From assembly GCF_014698335.1 (NCBI RefSeq), contig NZ_JACJSV010000037.1:1-45534 (forward strand): a stretch of 45,534 nt of DNA, in the 5' to 3' direction. The translations under genes and the position numbers were made by a program. Shown here piece after piece: positions 9,218-18,065 of this stretch; the stretch's first letter is position 1, and the number at the start of each line of letters is the position of its first letter. This DNA is from Microcystis viridis FACHB-1342 (GTDB taxonomy: Bacteria > Cyanobacteriota > Cyanobacteriia > Cyanobacteriales > Microcystaceae). The notes beneath the pieces are model-generated. The model was given only the letters and a program-made list of their open reading frames with translations. It did no database searches and was not told where the DNA came from.

Positions 9218-10246
9218 CTATATCTCTAGTTTAGTTCTCTGGTTGTACCGCTGCTGACATAATTCGATCGCTAATTGGATCGCCGCTTGCATACTCTGGG
9301 CCCTAGCGATGCCAAGGCCGGCGATATCAAAAGCCGTCCCGTGGTCTGGAGAGGTGCGAACAAAAGGTAAACCGATGGTAGTATTAACAGCACAGTCAAA
9401 AGCCATTAATTTCACGGGAATTAGACCCTGATCGTGGTATAATGCCAGATATGCGTCGGCGGTTTGCCCTGCACCGCTAAACCAAGCGCGTCCCGGTTCC
9501 ACCCAAAGGGTATCGGGGGGGACAAGGCCGATTAATTGGGTTTGCGGGTATTTTTGTCCCATTGACTGCAACCAAGGCTGTAACCAGTCCTTTTCTTCCC
9601 TTCCCAGTTTTCCCGCTTCGCCACTGTGGGGATTAAGGCCGGATATGGCGATTTTGGGGCGATCGATGCCGAAATCTAGCTTTAAAGACTCGATCAATAG
9701 GTCTAGTTTTCGGGTCATCAGATCGGGGTTAAGAGCATCAGGAACTGCTCGCAGGGGGATGTGGGTAGTGGCGAGGAGAGTGCGTAAGTTATAGCCGGTG
9801 TGAGGGGATTTAGCGACGAATAGCATCCCATAACGGTTAATTCCCGCCATGGTAGCTAAAACCTCCGTTTGACCGGGGAAATCATAACCAGCCAACTGCC
9901 AACAGGATTTAGCGATCGGACCGGTGACAATACCGTCAAATTCGCCCTTGAGGGTGCGTTTTATGGCTTCTTGCAGGTAAAGAAAGCTAATTTCACCACT
10001 ATGGGCATCCCCACGCCCGCAAACGATTTTTTCTTGATTGTAGGGCAAATCGATCAGAGAAAAGCGATCAAGAAGATGGGGATCGTGATAGGCTTTTTCG
10101 AGAAGCGTTCTGGTGCCGATTAGAGTAATCTGACAACCGGACGAGATTGGGGAATCGGCGATCGCTTTTAACACCACTTCAGGACCGATTCCGGCGGGAT
10201 CACCGACGGGGATAACTAGACGGGGAATAAAAGAGGCGGATTCCAT
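9218..10246 (-). CDS. pdxA: 4-hydroxythreonine-4-phosphate dehydrogenase
   Basis: Pyridoxal-5'-phosphate biosynthesis enzyme (DXP-dependent route) that oxidises 4-phosphohydroxythreonine; its product condenses with deoxyxylulose phosphate via PdxJ. The 342-residue length is normal. Seen: N-terminal [13 protein letters not shown], then [21 protein letters not shown] and [14 protein letters not shown]. These three carry the metal-binding histidines expected of the PdxA family, which is a metal-dependent homodimer. It is first in a short minus-strand run with gabD. Upstream is the TnpB element, which separates it from corA; no promoter is obvious in the intervening repeat-rich DNA. Confidence 0.95.
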   Translation of the reverse strand: MESASFIPRLVIPVGDPAGIGPEVVLKAIADSPISSGCQITLIGTRTLLEKAYHDPHLLDRFSLIDLPYNQEKIVCGRGDAHSGEISFLYLQEAIKRTLKGEFDGIVTGPIAKSCWQLAGYDFPGQTEVLATMAGINRYGMLFVAKSPHTGYNLRTLLATTHIPLRAVPDALNPDLMTRKLDLLIESLKLDFGIDRPKIAISGLNPHSGEAGKLGREEKDWLQPWLQSMGQKYPQTQLIGLVPPDTLWVEPGRAWFSGAGQTADAYLALYHDQGLIPVKLMAFDCAVNTTIGLPFVRTSPDHGTAFDIAGLGIARAQSMQAAIQLAIELCQQRYNQRTKLEI

Positions 10247-10347
10247 AAATTTTGGCCGTCAATATTGCTAATTCTCCCGATTAATCTCATCGTTGACAAT
10301 TATCAGGAGGGAATAAATCAGTAAACAATCTTCAGTTTATCTAAAAT

Positions 10348-10413
10348 GTCGGATGAATGCCCCCGCTAAATTTTTTGACAAGACATCAACCTTTGCGGGG
10401 GATGAAATCCGAC
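10348..10413. repeat. Two-tier inverted repeat at the left side of the TnpB element
   Basis: Nested inverted repeats: GTCGGAT (10348-10354) pairs with ATCCGAC (10407-10413), and inside them CCCCCGC (10360-10366) pairs with GCGGGGG (10395-10401). IS200/IS605-type elements carry subterminal hairpins recognised by TnpA, so this is a plausible left-end structure. It could also be a terminator-like element between pdxA and tnpB. Confidence 0.6.
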
Positions 10414-10503
10414 CAGGATATTGACTGCGAAGCACGATTTTAATTCTACCATTTGTAGGTAAACTGTGTTATACTTAATTGATCCAGGGTCGAGGATTAA
10501 TCA

Positions 10504-11793
10504 ATGCTAGTCGTAGAAGCCAAGTTAAAAAACGGGACACCAGAACAATACCAAAGACTTGATGAAGCAATTAGAACATCTCAGTTTGTGCGTAACTCTT
10601 GTGTTCGTTATTGGATGGACAATAAGGGGACAACCCGGAATGATCTTCAAAAACTTTGTGCGATACTAGCTAACAATAAAGAGACACCATGGTTTAATAA
10701 ATTAAACTCTCAAGCTCGTCAATCGGCTGCTGATAGAGCCTGGCAATCAATTAATAGGTTTTACCAGAATTGTCATGCTAAGATACCGGGGAAAAAGGGT
10801 TTTCCTCGGTTTAAAAAGCATAGCCGTTCGGTTGAGTATAAACTAACGGGTTACAAACTATCTGATGATAGACGTAAAATCAAGTTCACTGATGGTTTTA
10901 AAGCAGGAGAATTTGATTTATGGTGTAATCAAAAAACCTTAGTTTATTATTCAGAGCAACAGATTAAACGGGTAAGAGTTGTGAGACGTGCCGATGGTTA
11001 TTATTGCCAGTTTTTGATTGACGTAGAACGGCAAGAATACCATAAACCAACGGGACAAATAACAGGAATTGACTTAGGGTTAAAGGAATTTTATACCGAC
11101 GCTCAAGGCAATATAATAGTAGAGAATCCACGTTATTTAAGAAAGTCAGAAAAACGACTAAAAAAAGCACAACGACGATTATCCAAAAAGTTTCGTAAAG
11201 GAAAGAAACAGTCTAACAACTATCACAAGCAACGGATAAAAGTGGCTAGACTTCATCTTAAAGTATCAAGACAACGTAAAGACAAAGCAATTAAAGACGC
11301 TTTGGCGTTAGTCCAGTCTAATGATTTGGTAGTCTATGAAGCTTTAAAGGTAAGAAACTTAGTCAAAAACCGTAAACTTGCCAAGTCGATTAGTGATGCT
11401 TCTTGGTATCAATTCACTGAATGGTTGAATTATTTTGCCAAGATTTATCGGATTGTTTGTGTTGCTGTACCACCACATTTCACGACTCAAGATTGTTCAG
11501 TTTGTGGGACGAGAGTTCAAAAAACCTTAAGCACTAGAACTCATCAATGTCCCAATTGTCAAACAGTCTTAGATAGGGATCATAATGCAGCAATCAACAT
11601 TCTTAAAAAAGGGTTGCAATATTTGGGAAATCATCTCAACGGTACTGTTGGGCAAACAGAAACTGACCCAAACGCCTTGGGAGAGTCCGACCTCTGGGTT
11701 TTCAGTGGAGACATTGAGAATCTAAGTTGTCTCGTTGAACAAGGAATTTCTAACAGCGATGTGGAAAGAATCCCCCGTCACAGCGTAGCTTGA
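10504..11793 (+). CDS. tnpB: TnpB RNA-guided nuclease (IS200/IS605 family)
   Basis: TnpB-type protein of 429 residues, the ancestor family of Cas12. Known members use an RNA from the element's right end to cut DNA next to a short motif, favouring retention of the element. Seen: RuvC motif I GIDLG (Asp near residue 191), motif II in VVYEALKVRNL, four-Cys zinc finger with CSVCG and CPNC, and motif III LDRDHNAA. All three acidic positions are present, so the nuclease could be active. The stop codon lies in the right-end hairpin. The C-terminal ~45 residues after the last RuvC motif are unlike the core and may serve as RNA-coding sequence. No tnpA is adjacent. Flanking genes are unrelated housekeeping genes. 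Confidence 0.9.
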   Translation: MLVVEAKLKNGTPEQYQRLDEAIRTSQFVRNSCVRYWMDNKGTTRNDLQKLCAILANNKETPWFNKLNSQARQSAADRAWQSINRFYQNCHAKIPGKKGFPRFKKHSRSVEYKLTGYKLSDDRRKIKFTDGFKAGEFDLWCNQKTLVYYSEQQIKRVRVVRRADGYYCQFLIDVERQEYHKPTGQITGIDLGLKEFYTDAQGNIIVENPRYLRKSEKRLKKAQRRLSKKFRKGKKQSNNYHKQRIKVARLHLKVSRQRKDKAIKDALALVQSNDLVVYEALKVRNLVKNRKLAKSISDASWYQFTEWLNYFAKIYRIVCVAVPPHFTTQDCSVCGTRVQKTLSTRTHQCPNCQTVLDRDHNAAINILKKGLQYLGNHLNGTVGQTETDPNALGESDLWVFSGDIENLSCLVEQGISNSDVERIPRHSVA

Positions 11794-11810
11794 CGGTGGG
11801 AGTATGTCAA
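11640..11810 (+). ncRNA. Candidate omega-RNA (reRNA) of the TnpB element
   Basis: In characterised IS605 elements the guide RNA overlaps the 3' end of tnpB and runs through the right end, with the guide taken from flanking DNA. Here the last tnpB codons and the stop form a hairpin (CCGTCA/TGACGG), and the conserved-looking GGTGGGAGTATGTCAA follows. If the boundary is right, the guide would begin near 11811 (TGTAATCTCATGGCGA). The 5' limit given is a guess. Confidence 0.4.
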
Positions 11811-11907
11811 TGTAATCTCATGGCGATAGATAGTAACTTTAGGCAAATTAAATTTTTTAACTTTTCTGTTTTCTTATTGCCCAAACTAGCCAGATTGTTG
11901 TAAGCTT

Positions 11908-13065
11908 ATGACCCAACTACAACCCGATATATTCGTCAACAATCGTCCCGATACCGATGGAGACGAGGAAGAAGACTACTTCGATTATTTTTATGATGAA
12001 CCGGGTAGTGAACCAGGGACATTAATTATCGAGCCGGATGCCAAACCCTCGCGGATTATTTTAATTGACTACGATGAAGATAACGCCGTTCGCAAGGTGG
12101 ATATTACTCCCAATGCTTGCGCCCCCTATATTGGCACAAATACCGTGTCTTGGATGGATATTCAAGGGTTAGGGAGTGAGACGGTTTTAAAACAGGTGGG
12201 AGAAATTTTTAATCTGCATCCTTTGTTATTAGAAGATGTGGTTAATGTGCCGCAGCGTCCCAAGTTAGAGGACTATAACAATCAATTGTTAGTGATTTCT
12301 CAGATGGTGCGACTGAAAGAAGATGAAAGCGGTTTTGATACGGAACAGGTGAGTTTTGTACTAGGAAAACGCTATCTTTTAAGTTTTCAAGAGGAGGAAT
12401 TACAGGACTGTTTTGAGATAGTCAGAGATCGAATTCGCACTTCCCAGGGACGAGTACGGAAATCGGGGGCGGATTATTTAACCTATTTATTATTAGACAC
12501 GATTATCGATGGTTATTTTCCCGTGGTAGAACACTACGAAGATCGGATTGAGGCGTTGGAAGATATGATCATTAGTAATCCCGATCGAGATACAATGCAG
12601 GAAATCTATGATGTCCGTCGGGAATTATTGGCACTGCGTCGCTTAATTTGGCCGATGCGAAATGTCCTACATTTACTGATGCGTGACCATCATGGTATAG
12701 TCAGCGATGAAGTACAAATTTATTTTCGTGATTCCTACGACCACGTCATTCAAATTCTGGAAATTATCGAAGCTTATCGAGAATTAGCGGCGAGTTTGAT
12801 GGATGTTTATATGTCCACTATGGGCAATAAATTAAACGAAATTATGAAGTTTTTAACCGTAATTTCGACGATTTTTATTCCCTTAACTTTTATCGTTGGT
12901 GTCTATGGCATGAACTTCGAGAATATGCCAGAATTAAAAGGAGAATGGAGTTATTTCCTTGTCTGGTTAGTCATGTTAGCCGTAGCGGGGGGCTTAATTT
13001 TCTACTTCTGGCGCAAAGGTTGGTTTAAACCAATTTATTCCCTGAAAGAGGAAGCAAAAACTTAG
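11908..13065 (+). CDS. corA: CorA-type magnesium/cobalt transporter
   Basis: Inner-membrane divalent cation channel of 385 residues. Seen: a long acidic cytoplasmic N-terminal domain, then two C-terminal membrane segments, the first ending in the signature YGMNF (residues 333-337), with the acidic periplasmic loop ENMPELKGEW and the second helix VWLVMLAVAGGLIFYFW. GMN is the ion-selectivity motif of the pentameric CorA/Mrs2/Alr1 family. The N-terminus is extended by an Asp/Glu-rich stretch (DGDEEEDYFDYFYDE). It stands alone, downstream of the TnpB element and convergent with the CHAT-FHA gene. Magnesium is the likely main substrate; cobalt or nickel cannot be told from sequence. Confidence 0.93.
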   Translation: MTQLQPDIFVNNRPDTDGDEEEDYFDYFYDEPGSEPGTLIIEPDAKPSRIILIDYDEDNAVRKVDITPNACAPYIGTNTVSWMDIQGLGSETVLKQVGEIFNLHPLLLEDVVNVPQRPKLEDYNNQLLVISQMVRLKEDESGFDTEQVSFVLGKRYLLSFQEEELQDCFEIVRDRIRTSQGRVRKSGADYLTYLLLDTIIDGYFPVVEHYEDRIEALEDMIISNPDRDTMQEIYDVRRELLALRRLIWPMRNVLHLLMRDHHGIVSDEVQIYFRDSYDHVIQILEIIEAYRELAASLMDVYMSTMGNKLNEIMKFLTVISTIFIPLTFIVGVYGMNFENMPELKGEWSYFLVWLVMLAVAGGLIFYFWRKGWFKPIYSLKEEAKT

Positions 13066-13071
13066 TTAACG

Positions 13072-13158
13072 AAGGCAGGAGTCAGGAGACTCCGAGACAG
13101 GAGACAGGAGATTATTTCTATTTATTCTTCCCACACCCCACACCCCACACCCCACCCC
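13072..13158. repeat. CAGGAG / ACACCCC low-complexity repeat
   Basis: A run of AGGAGTCAGGAGAC-type units is followed by an AT spacer and tandem ACACCCC heptamers. It lies between the convergent corA and CHAT-FHA genes. A second copy of the same composite sits at 30184-30310 after the TPR gene, so this is a dispersed element that favours gene 3' ends. Confidence 0.85.
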
Positions 13159-13186
13159 GACGACAAACTTTTTCAGCCAACCCTAA

Positions 13187-14842
13187 TTATTCCACCACAA
13201 ATGCGAGGATTTGGCCTTGGCAACTGCCGAAGCGAATCTGTAAACCGGACTCTAGGGGAACTTCTTGGTTATGTACCTGCTTCCAGTGGCCATCTTGGTA
13301 GATAAAAGTACCAAAACGGGAGAAATCTTCGAGAAAGTATTGATAGTCTGGATAATCGGCATTTTTACGGCAAATTATCCGACAATGGTTTTTACTAACC
13401 CATTTTTCAGTAATCTGTAGATCATTTTCCATGTCCCGTCCTATATTCATGGCACCACCACGGATTGACCATTTTCTTTCGGGACGATCAAGATAGTATA
13501 AGAAAGCGGCGGGCATGGTTCCGGAGATATTGGGCATAACCGTCGGTGATTGAGTCTCATCAAGGGTTTGCAGTAATTGCCCGTCGAATTCCGGGTGCAT
13601 ATAGAGAATCGGCAAAGTCCAAGCGGGTTGATTGTACTTGTAGAGGGTTAATAACTGCTGCCTGGCGATACGAACGGCCTGATCGATAGGGACTCTCGGA
13701 CCGGGAAACAACTTGGACATCTGCGCTTCTTTGTCTTTGAACCCGAGGAGGCTGCGGGTAAAAATTTCGATAAAACTCAAGGCCTCTCGATCAGCGATCG
13801 CATCTCGCATGGCCAAAACTGCGGGAACGCCATGGTGAATCAAGACTTCCGCCAGACTGATGCGGGGAATCATCTCCTGACCCGATTTAGCGGGATAAGC
13901 CCCCCAACAGGCATTAAAAACCGCTAAAATAACTTGATTTCTCACCAAAGCTTGGGCTAACTCCGTCCCGTTTAGCTGTTCCCCCGGCCGCAGAAATAGG
14001 GAACCGCCATTGGGGGCGGCGATTCCGTGACCAGCGTAGAAAAAAGCTTTATATTTACCCGTATCCAAGGCCTTGGTCAGTTCTTCGGCCCCCGGTCGAA
14101 TTAGGGTATCGACTTTGACTTTCACTCCCCAATTCTGGAGGGAACCACTGCCCCCAGGGGAGATAGACCGGATGAGATTGGCGGCCTCGGATTCCAGTGC
14201 CTGGTCGGGATTAGTTTCTCCATCGGTATTAATGGCGGTGAGGTTGAGGGAACTAGCGGCGGTTTTAATCTGTTTTTCGCCGATAACTAAGAGAATATTG
14301 AGACTATTACTCGGTTTTATCGGTGGTAGTGGTTCCACATCGCTGGTGGTCCGGCTAAAGAGTATATTCGGATGCAGAGATATAGCCTGTTTACCCGCTT
14401 GCTGCATAATTTCCCAGGGCAGCAGAATTAAATAGGGATTGCGACATTCCAAGCGAATTCGCAGGGGCTGATTTTTGCCGAGAGCGATTCCCTGACTTTG
14501 GGCGAAACTTTGACCAATTGATGCTTGAAATAACCATTGCCAGAGACTAATACCTAGTTTCTGCATTAATCGACCTCCATAACTGCCGCCTTCTCCCGAA
14601 AGAGTCAGTTTAGGTCGGGGATTTCGCTCTAATTGCTCTAACATCGGCAAGGTCGGCATTTTTTCCAGACAGAACATTTCCTGCCATGCCATCCATTCCG
14701 TGGTTAGACTCTCGGTCCATTCACAGTCATGATGCACATATCCCCCCGGTAGGGGTGCTTTCGTCACCCAACGGGCGAAATTATTACTCGTGGCTAAACT
14801 AGAGATGGCTAAATTTAGACTAGGGATGGCATCATCGGTCAT
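13187..14842 (-). CDS. CHAT-domain (caspase-like) protein with C-terminal FHA domain
   Basis: 551-residue cytoplasmic protein joining a CHAT peptidase-like domain to a forkhead-associated domain. Seen: a Gly-His-Gly motif (YAGHG, His 272) and FNACWG (Cys 312), the His-Cys pair expected of clan CD (caspase-like) peptidases; after this, IGRDMENDLQI and VSKNHCRI near the C-terminus, the Gly-Arg and Ser-x-x-His positions of FHA domains that bind phosphothreonine. No signal peptide or membrane segment. The N-terminal ~170 residues match no domain I recognise. CHAT proteins act in several bacterial immune and death pathways; here a phospho-peptide could recruit or switch the protease, which is inference. 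It is not in an obvious operon: holA follows upstream on the same strand after about 60 bases. Confidence 0.85.
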   Translation of the reverse strand: MTDDAIPSLNLAISSLATSNNFARWVTKAPLPGGYVHHDCEWTESLTTEWMAWQEMFCLEKMPTLPMLEQLERNPRPKLTLSGEGGSYGGRLMQKLGISLWQWLFQASIGQSFAQSQGIALGKNQPLRIRLECRNPYLILLPWEIMQQAGKQAISLHPNILFSRTTSDVEPLPPIKPSNSLNILLVIGEKQIKTAASSLNLTAINTDGETNPDQALESEAANLIRSISPGGSGSLQNWGVKVKVDTLIRPGAEELTKALDTGKYKAFFYAGHGIAAPNGGSLFLRPGEQLNGTELAQALVRNQVILAVFNACWGAYPAKSGQEMIPRISLAEVLIHHGVPAVLAMRDAIADREALSFIEIFTRSLLGFKDKEAQMSKLFPGPRVPIDQAVRIARQQLLTLYKYNQPAWTLPILYMHPEFDGQLLQTLDETQSPTVMPNISGTMPAAFLYYLDRPERKWSIRGGAMNIGRDMENDLQITEKWVSKNHCRIICRKNADYPDYQYFLEDFSRFGTFIYQDGHWKQVHNQEVPLESGLQIRFGSCQGQILAFVVE

Positions 14843-14905
14843 TGTGGTTCTTGAGAAGTCTCTAGAATCTTATTCTAGAGGATTTCTGAACAGCAAGGAA
14901 GAGTA

Positions 14906-15889
14906 TTAAGTCACCAATAAACAACAAAGTTCAATAATTTTTGTTTGCAAAGTTGCCAAAGGTTCTGCACCCCGCTTGAGACGATATTCTAATTCCAGAA
15001 GTATGGGCAAGGTGGCGAGAAGTTGCTTAGAAGAAAAGGATTGTATCTCTTTGCGAATGAAATATAGTCGCTTGGGATTGGCAATTTCGGCGGCGGCGGC
15101 GATATTTTTCTCGTCTTTTTCTCCTTCTTCAATTTTTAATTTTACTATTGCCCAAGTGCGAAATTGACCCCCTAGGGTGGCGGTGATAGCCAAGGGGTTC
15201 TCGTTACGATTTAATAATTCATTGACTAATTCGAGGGCCTTGCCTGTCTCCCGTTTTAAAATCGCACTAGCTAACTGTAGGCTGCTTTGATTGCTGGCAT
15301 TGACTAAGCTTAAAATGTCCTTTTTGTCAATAGTTCCCGCCGAATTATTTTTAAATAAACGCAGTTTTTCTAACTCCATCCACAACAAGCGGCTGTTATT
15401 TCCCACTGATTCTGCTAAGAGTTCGATCGCATCGGGGGTTAATTTTACCCCCACTTCTTTGGCAATTTCCCTAACTCTTTGGGCAATTTCCTCGACTTTC
15501 CAAGGCGGAATTAGTTCAAATTCTTTAACCTCGGCCTGATTTTGGATAAACTTACTCGATTTTAAGCGGGAGTCGGGTTTTTTGGCACTGGTTAATAACA
15601 GATAGGAATTTTCGGGTAAATTGGGCAAAGTGCGCTGTAATTCCTTAAAAATATCCTCGGAACATTGTTGACAAATAACCGTATCGGCTAACCAAACTAA
15701 ACGATTTCCCATGCCGAAAACTGGAGTCATCGCTTGATTGAGGGCCTCGATAATTGCCTCATTGCGATCACCATTAATTTTATCATAATTAAACTGTATC
15801 CAATTGGGATCAAGAAGTTTTGCTTGCAGATTTTTCACCGCTTGGTTGATAGCAAATTCATCTTCTCCCCAATAAAATATTGTCGGCAT
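14906..15889 (-). CDS. holA: DNA polymerase III subunit delta
   Basis: Clamp-loader delta subunit of 327 residues, opening the beta clamp within the DnaX complex. Seen: N-terminal IFYWGEDEFAINQAV (family pattern LxGxDxxLI), a long central AAA-like region without an active Walker A (normal for delta), VNASNQSSLQLASAILKR and the C-terminal helical collar domain with PLAITATLGGQFR. Length and motif order fit cyanobacterial HolA. It precedes the CHAT-FHA gene on the same strand; that neighbour is probably not functionally related. Confidence 0.88.
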   Translation of the reverse strand: MPTIFYWGEDEFAINQAVKNLQAKLLDPNWIQFNYDKINGDRNEAIIEALNQAMTPVFGMGNRLVWLADTVICQQCSEDIFKELQRTLPNLPENSYLLLTSAKKPDSRLKSSKFIQNQAEVKEFELIPPWKVEEIAQRVREIAKEVGVKLTPDAIELLAESVGNNSRLLWMELEKLRLFKNNSAGTIDKKDILSLVNASNQSSLQLASAILKRETGKALELVNELLNRNENPLAITATLGGQFRTWAIVKLKIEEGEKDEKNIAAAAEIANPKRLYFIRKEIQSFSSKQLLATLPILLELEYRLKRGAEPLATLQTKIIELCCLLVT

Positions 15890-15939
15890 GAGTTTCTAAT
15901 TATAGCAGTTAAGTAGGTAGGTGTTAAAAGTTGTCAGAC

Positions 15940-16010
15940 ACCCCTCTGATCAAGGGGGGACTAAGGGGGAATCGGCACCCCCCTTATTAAGGGGGGCAGG
16001 GGGGATCAGA
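15940..16010. repeat. GGGGGA palindromic repeat element
   Basis: Contains a perfect inverted repeat CCCCCCTTA-T-TAAGGGGGG (15978-15996) and flanking CTGATCAAGGGGGG and GGGGGATCAG. Its core is related to the hairpin of the 44-bp array at 3.7-4.4 kb, so it looks like a solitary member of the same broad repeat family. Confidence 0.7.
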
Positions 16011-16066
16011 AGCGAAATTTATCTTCAATTTAATTATAACTACTTACTTATCTTGAGGTGTCACTA

Positions 16067-16252
16067 TTACCCATTTTGCCAGATTTTTACAGTTTTGTCA
16101 GCACTACCAATAATTAAATATTTACCATCGGCACTAATTACTAAAGATAACAGTTTGTCTGTGGGTTGATCAAGAGTTGCTAATTTTGCTTTGCTTGTTA
16201 AAGACCAAAACTTAATCATTTGATCCGAAAGCTTGTTTAATCTGATCAGCAC
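16067..16252 (-). pseudogene. Remnant 3' end of a WD40-repeat gene
   Basis: The last ~45 codons read as a single WD40 blade (SADGKYLIIGSADKTVKIW) with a stop, preceded by MIKFWSL, the end of another blade. No further WD40 sequence continues upstream. The fragment encodes at most 61 residues, too short for a propeller, so it is best taken as the surviving tail of a deleted gene. Confidence 0.6.
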
Positions 16253-16417
16253 AAGCAGCAGAGGATAAACCCAGAATTTCCTAATATTAACGCTGGCTAT
16301 TCATAAACACAGGTAAAGACTATCTGACTCGATAATTTCCCAAATTAATCAAAAAATAGACTCGATCGACCCCAAATAACGCACAATAAAAAAGGAAATG
16401 TCAAAGGAGAATCGCAA

Positions 16418-17332
16418 ATGTTGCCCTATATCCTAGCGGTCGTGGTGGGATTAAGTAGTCTCTACCTCCTCACCACCGCTTTTATCGCCCCCGATCGCCA
16501 CCGTCAAGATGATTTTCTCTGGAGTGCGGTAGGATTATTCTATGCCCTTGTCCTCTGGTTGTGCGCGGGAAGGATTACAGGCGCTATCCTCCTCGGACAA
16601 GCTGCCGCGGCCATATTATTTATTGCTTTTGCTTGGCAAACTCTCAAACTCAGACAAGCACTTTTTTATCCCGACAAACCGGTTAAATTATTTACTATTG
16701 TCGGTTGGTTAGGCAATCGTCTGGGGAAAGTTACTCCCTCTCAATCCCCTAAAACTAAAGCTAAACCTGAGAAAGTAGCAGCAAAAGTTAAAGAAAAGGT
16801 TAAAGAAACGGTTGATCCCGTTGTCGAAACAGCGGCAGCTATCGGGGAAACTATTACAGAATCAGTGACAGAAGTTGCGGAAAAAGCTCAAGAAACGGTT
16901 GCCTCCGTTGCCGAAAAAGCGGCAGCTATCGGGGAAACTATTACAGAATCAGTGACAGAAATTGGGGAAAAAGCCGAAGAAATTATTGATGATGGAGAAA
17001 CTTTCGATGATTTCGATGATTTCGATGATTTTGATTTGGCAACGGAAGAGATCAAACCCTCCGAAAATGCCCCAGAAATTCCCCCGACTGAACCTGTCGC
17101 AACTGTTGAAGTCGAAACTATTGCCGTTAGCGAAACGGTGATTATTGAAGTTACCGAGGAAGACTTGTCTCCAGAAGAAAATATCGAAAAAGATACTCCC
17201 CCAGAAACTCGATCACAAAGGGAAGAAAATTCCCCCCCAGAGGAAGATTTGCCCCCAGAAAAAACTATCGGAGAAGATACTCCCCCAGAAACTCGATCGC
17301 CAAGCGCAGAAAATCCCCCCTCATCGGATTAA
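16418..17332 (+). CDS. ycf66: Ycf66 family membrane protein with acidic repeat tail
   Basis: 304 residues. The N-terminal ~85 residues match Ycf66, a family of cyanobacteria and some plastids with unknown function. Seen: a first membrane segment at residues 3-22, then two more around 35-70, ending in LKLRQALFYPDKP. The rest is a low-complexity acidic tail. It contains an exact 42-bp duplication (16832-16873 and 16919-16960, 87 bases apart) giving AAIGETITESVTE twice, a DDFDDFDDF run, and two related PEETRS-like blocks near the end. The tail is rich in Lys/Glu helix then Pro/Glu, and probably lies in the cytoplasm. GGAGAA lies upstream of the ATG. It is monocistronic. Confidence 0.8.
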   Translation: MLPYILAVVVGLSSLYLLTTAFIAPDRHRQDDFLWSAVGLFYALVLWLCAGRITGAILLGQAAAAILFIAFAWQTLKLRQALFYPDKPVKLFTIVGWLGNRLGKVTPSQSPKTKAKPEKVAAKVKEKVKETVDPVVETAAAIGETITESVTEVAEKAQETVASVAEKAAAIGETITESVTEIGEKAEEIIDDGETFDDFDDFDDFDLATEEIKPSENAPEIPPTEPVATVEVETIAVSETVIIEVTEEDLSPEENIEKDTPPETRSQREENSPPEEDLPPEKTIGEDTPPETRSPSAENPPSSD

Positions 17333-17381
17333 AAGTTAAGATTATTGAGCGGGTGGGTTAGGCAATAATTACCCAAGAAAT

Positions 17382-17568
17382 GGTTCTTCGTTACTTGGTA
17401 TGGTTTGATAGGGGGGCATAAATCGACTAAATCCTTATCTGGCAAGAGACTTAATTGATTAGTTCGTTCTAGATCGAAAACAATTGACAAAAATTGCCAA
17501 ATGTCTTTCTATATAAGGGTTACATTTATTATAAACCCCGTCCATTGCATAACACAAACCGAAGAACC
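17382..17568. mobile_element. MITE-like element, copy 1
   Basis: A 187-bp element bounded by imperfect inverted ends GGTTCTTCGTTACTTGGTAT and, on the other strand, GGTTCTTCGGTTTGTGTTAT. A second copy in the same orientation is at 22307-22492. It has no coding capacity of its own and is fused to the N-terminal piece of a transposase gene, so it may have inserted into or derived from that IS. Confidence 0.7.
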
Positions 17569-17775
17569 ATGATTCCCTGACTTTTCCACTGTTTATAATG
17601 CCAGAACATGGTGGAGTAGGGAGAGAAATCTTTCGGGAATTCCCGCCAATTACAGCCATTTTTGAGTTGATAGAAAATCCCATCTAAAATCTGTCGTTTT
17701 GTCCCTTTCGGGGGGGCCAGTCAATTTCTTCTTTGGCAATAGCGGTTCTGCGATAGACTACTCTTCATTCGTCAT
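17569..17775 (-). pseudogene. Broken IS5-type transposase N-terminus (DUF4096)
   Basis: Reading the minus strand gives IAEPLLPKKK, then, after a one-base frameshift, RQILDGIFYQLKNGCNW and FPKDFSPYSTMFWHYKQW. This is the N-terminal DUF4096 domain of IS5-family transposases. There is also an in-frame TAG six codons after the ATG. The gene stops at the MITE-like element, so the catalytic domain is gone. A stretch of 250 bases from here to the next gene holds nothing else that I recognise. Confidence 0.75.
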
Positions 17776-18065
17776 ACTACTTGAGTAGATTTTAGCTTAC
17801 TCCTCTATTGATTTTCGGGGACGACTAGACGGTGGCGCATTCACTGACGGGGTTCAGACCAAAGTATTGCCGTTAAACAGGCTACAGACTCTCTTCCCTG
17901 AAACCTATAATGGACAAGGTTTTCGCTTCACCTTTTCAGCCTAGCATCTACATTATAAAAGATACCAAATGGGTTCTATAATAGATTTGGTGGTTGGGAG
18001 ATTAAAGCCTCAATATCAAACTGGGTAAGCATTCTTCCTTGATTTTTCCAATCGGGTCTAAAAAA

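Larger units (their letters stand above)
10348..11810 (+). mobile_element. IS200/IS605-group TnpB-only element
   Basis: The element is inferred from tnpB, the nested hairpin upstream, and the conserved-looking 3' end. In that end CCGTCA (11775-11780) pairs with TGACGG (11791-11796) just before GTGGGAGTATGTCAA. No TnpA tyrosine transposase is present, so any movement would need TnpA in trans. Boundaries are approximate: the right end is placed after GTCAA near 11810, the left end at the outer hairpin, and it may lie further upstream. Confidence 0.7.

Noticed and set aside
17459-17683. 74-residue minus-strand open frame as a gene
   Set aside because: It overlaps the MITE-like element and reads the transposase remnant in the wrong frame; the DUF4096 sequence is in another frame.
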